A DNA stretch of 5,208 nt from Candidatus Moraniibacteriota bacterium (GTDB lineage: Bacteria > Patescibacteriota > Minisyncoccia > Moranbacterales > UBA9337): NCBI GenBank assembly GCA_003510795.1, contig DOKP01000025.1, forward strand, positions 854 to 6,061, given 5' to 3'. The notes beneath the pieces are model-generated. The model was not told the origin of the DNA and searched no databases. It saw only the letters and a program-made list of their open reading frames with translations. This document shows, one piece after another, positions 5,166-5,208 of this stretch. Each line of letters starts with the position of its first letter. The first letter of the stretch is position 1. The position numbers and the translations under genes were made by a program.

Positions 5166-5208
5166 ATAGAATACCCCAGAAATGAATCCATAGAAAGTTG
5201 TAAAATTT

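Larger units (their letters stand above)
5025..5208. other. Tail without a convincing gene
   Basis: After the stop at 5022-5024 no supported gene is present to the window end. The stretch holds a palindrome (5082-5100) and a GC-rich tandem duplication (5138-5165). TGTAA recurs at 5092, 5110, 5126 and 5199. The weak CCC/GGG pairing at 5027-5036 is too short to call a terminator. An open frame through 4982-5185 overlaps the preceding gene and is mostly built on these repeats. Confidence 0.5.

Noticed and set aside
4982..5185. 67-aa open frame on the + strand
   Set aside because: It overlaps the end of the 146-aa gene, has no ribosome site, and its second half is formed by the palindrome and the 14-bp tandem repeat. 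The product resembles nothing I recognise.

Overview
This 5.2 kb window is AT-rich, with genes packed head to tail on the + strand. Shine-Dalgarno sites are mostly weak or absent, and TAA and TGA both act as stops, so the code is standard rather than a TGA-recoded lineage. A short, divergent phosphoglycerate kinase beside small accessory genes suggests a Patescibacteria/CPR-like (for example Parcubacteria-type) genome. That assignment is inferred from style; no marker gene proves it.

Layout: (1) 1-40, a short leader with four TTCGTA words. (2) 41-1114, a complete but divergent phosphoglycerate kinase (pgk), the only evident central-metabolism gene. (3) 1166-3110, three accessory genes: a 184-aa protein made of three ~50-residue repeats, a 243-aa protein with a JAMM/MPN-type metalloprotease motif, and a GNAT acetyltransferase preceded by a 12-bp hairpin. 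(4) 3136-3208, a decayed second copy of the 3' end of pgk plus its downstream flank. (5) 3215-3841, a P-loop kinase-like protein. (6) 3884-5024, an overlapping gene pair: a DUF3800 protein and a 146-aa protein whose pattern suggests a barnase/colicin/RelE-like nuclease. (7) 5025-5208, a tail without a convincing gene, holding a near-perfect 19-bp palindrome and a GC-rich 14-bp tandem duplication.

The main structural observation is that the three accessory genes lie between the live pgk 3' end and a relic of a pgk 3' end in the same orientation. The direct repeat is about 80% identical over 54 coding bases and continues past the stop codon. This looks like the footprint of an insertion at the 3' end of pgk, or of a duplication followed by gene loss, and it marks the locus as an accessory-gene site. 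The best candidate for an undescribed functional unit is the coupled DUF3800/nuclease-like pair. The JAMM protein with its repeat-protein neighbour comes second. No experimental function can be read from sequence alone for either.
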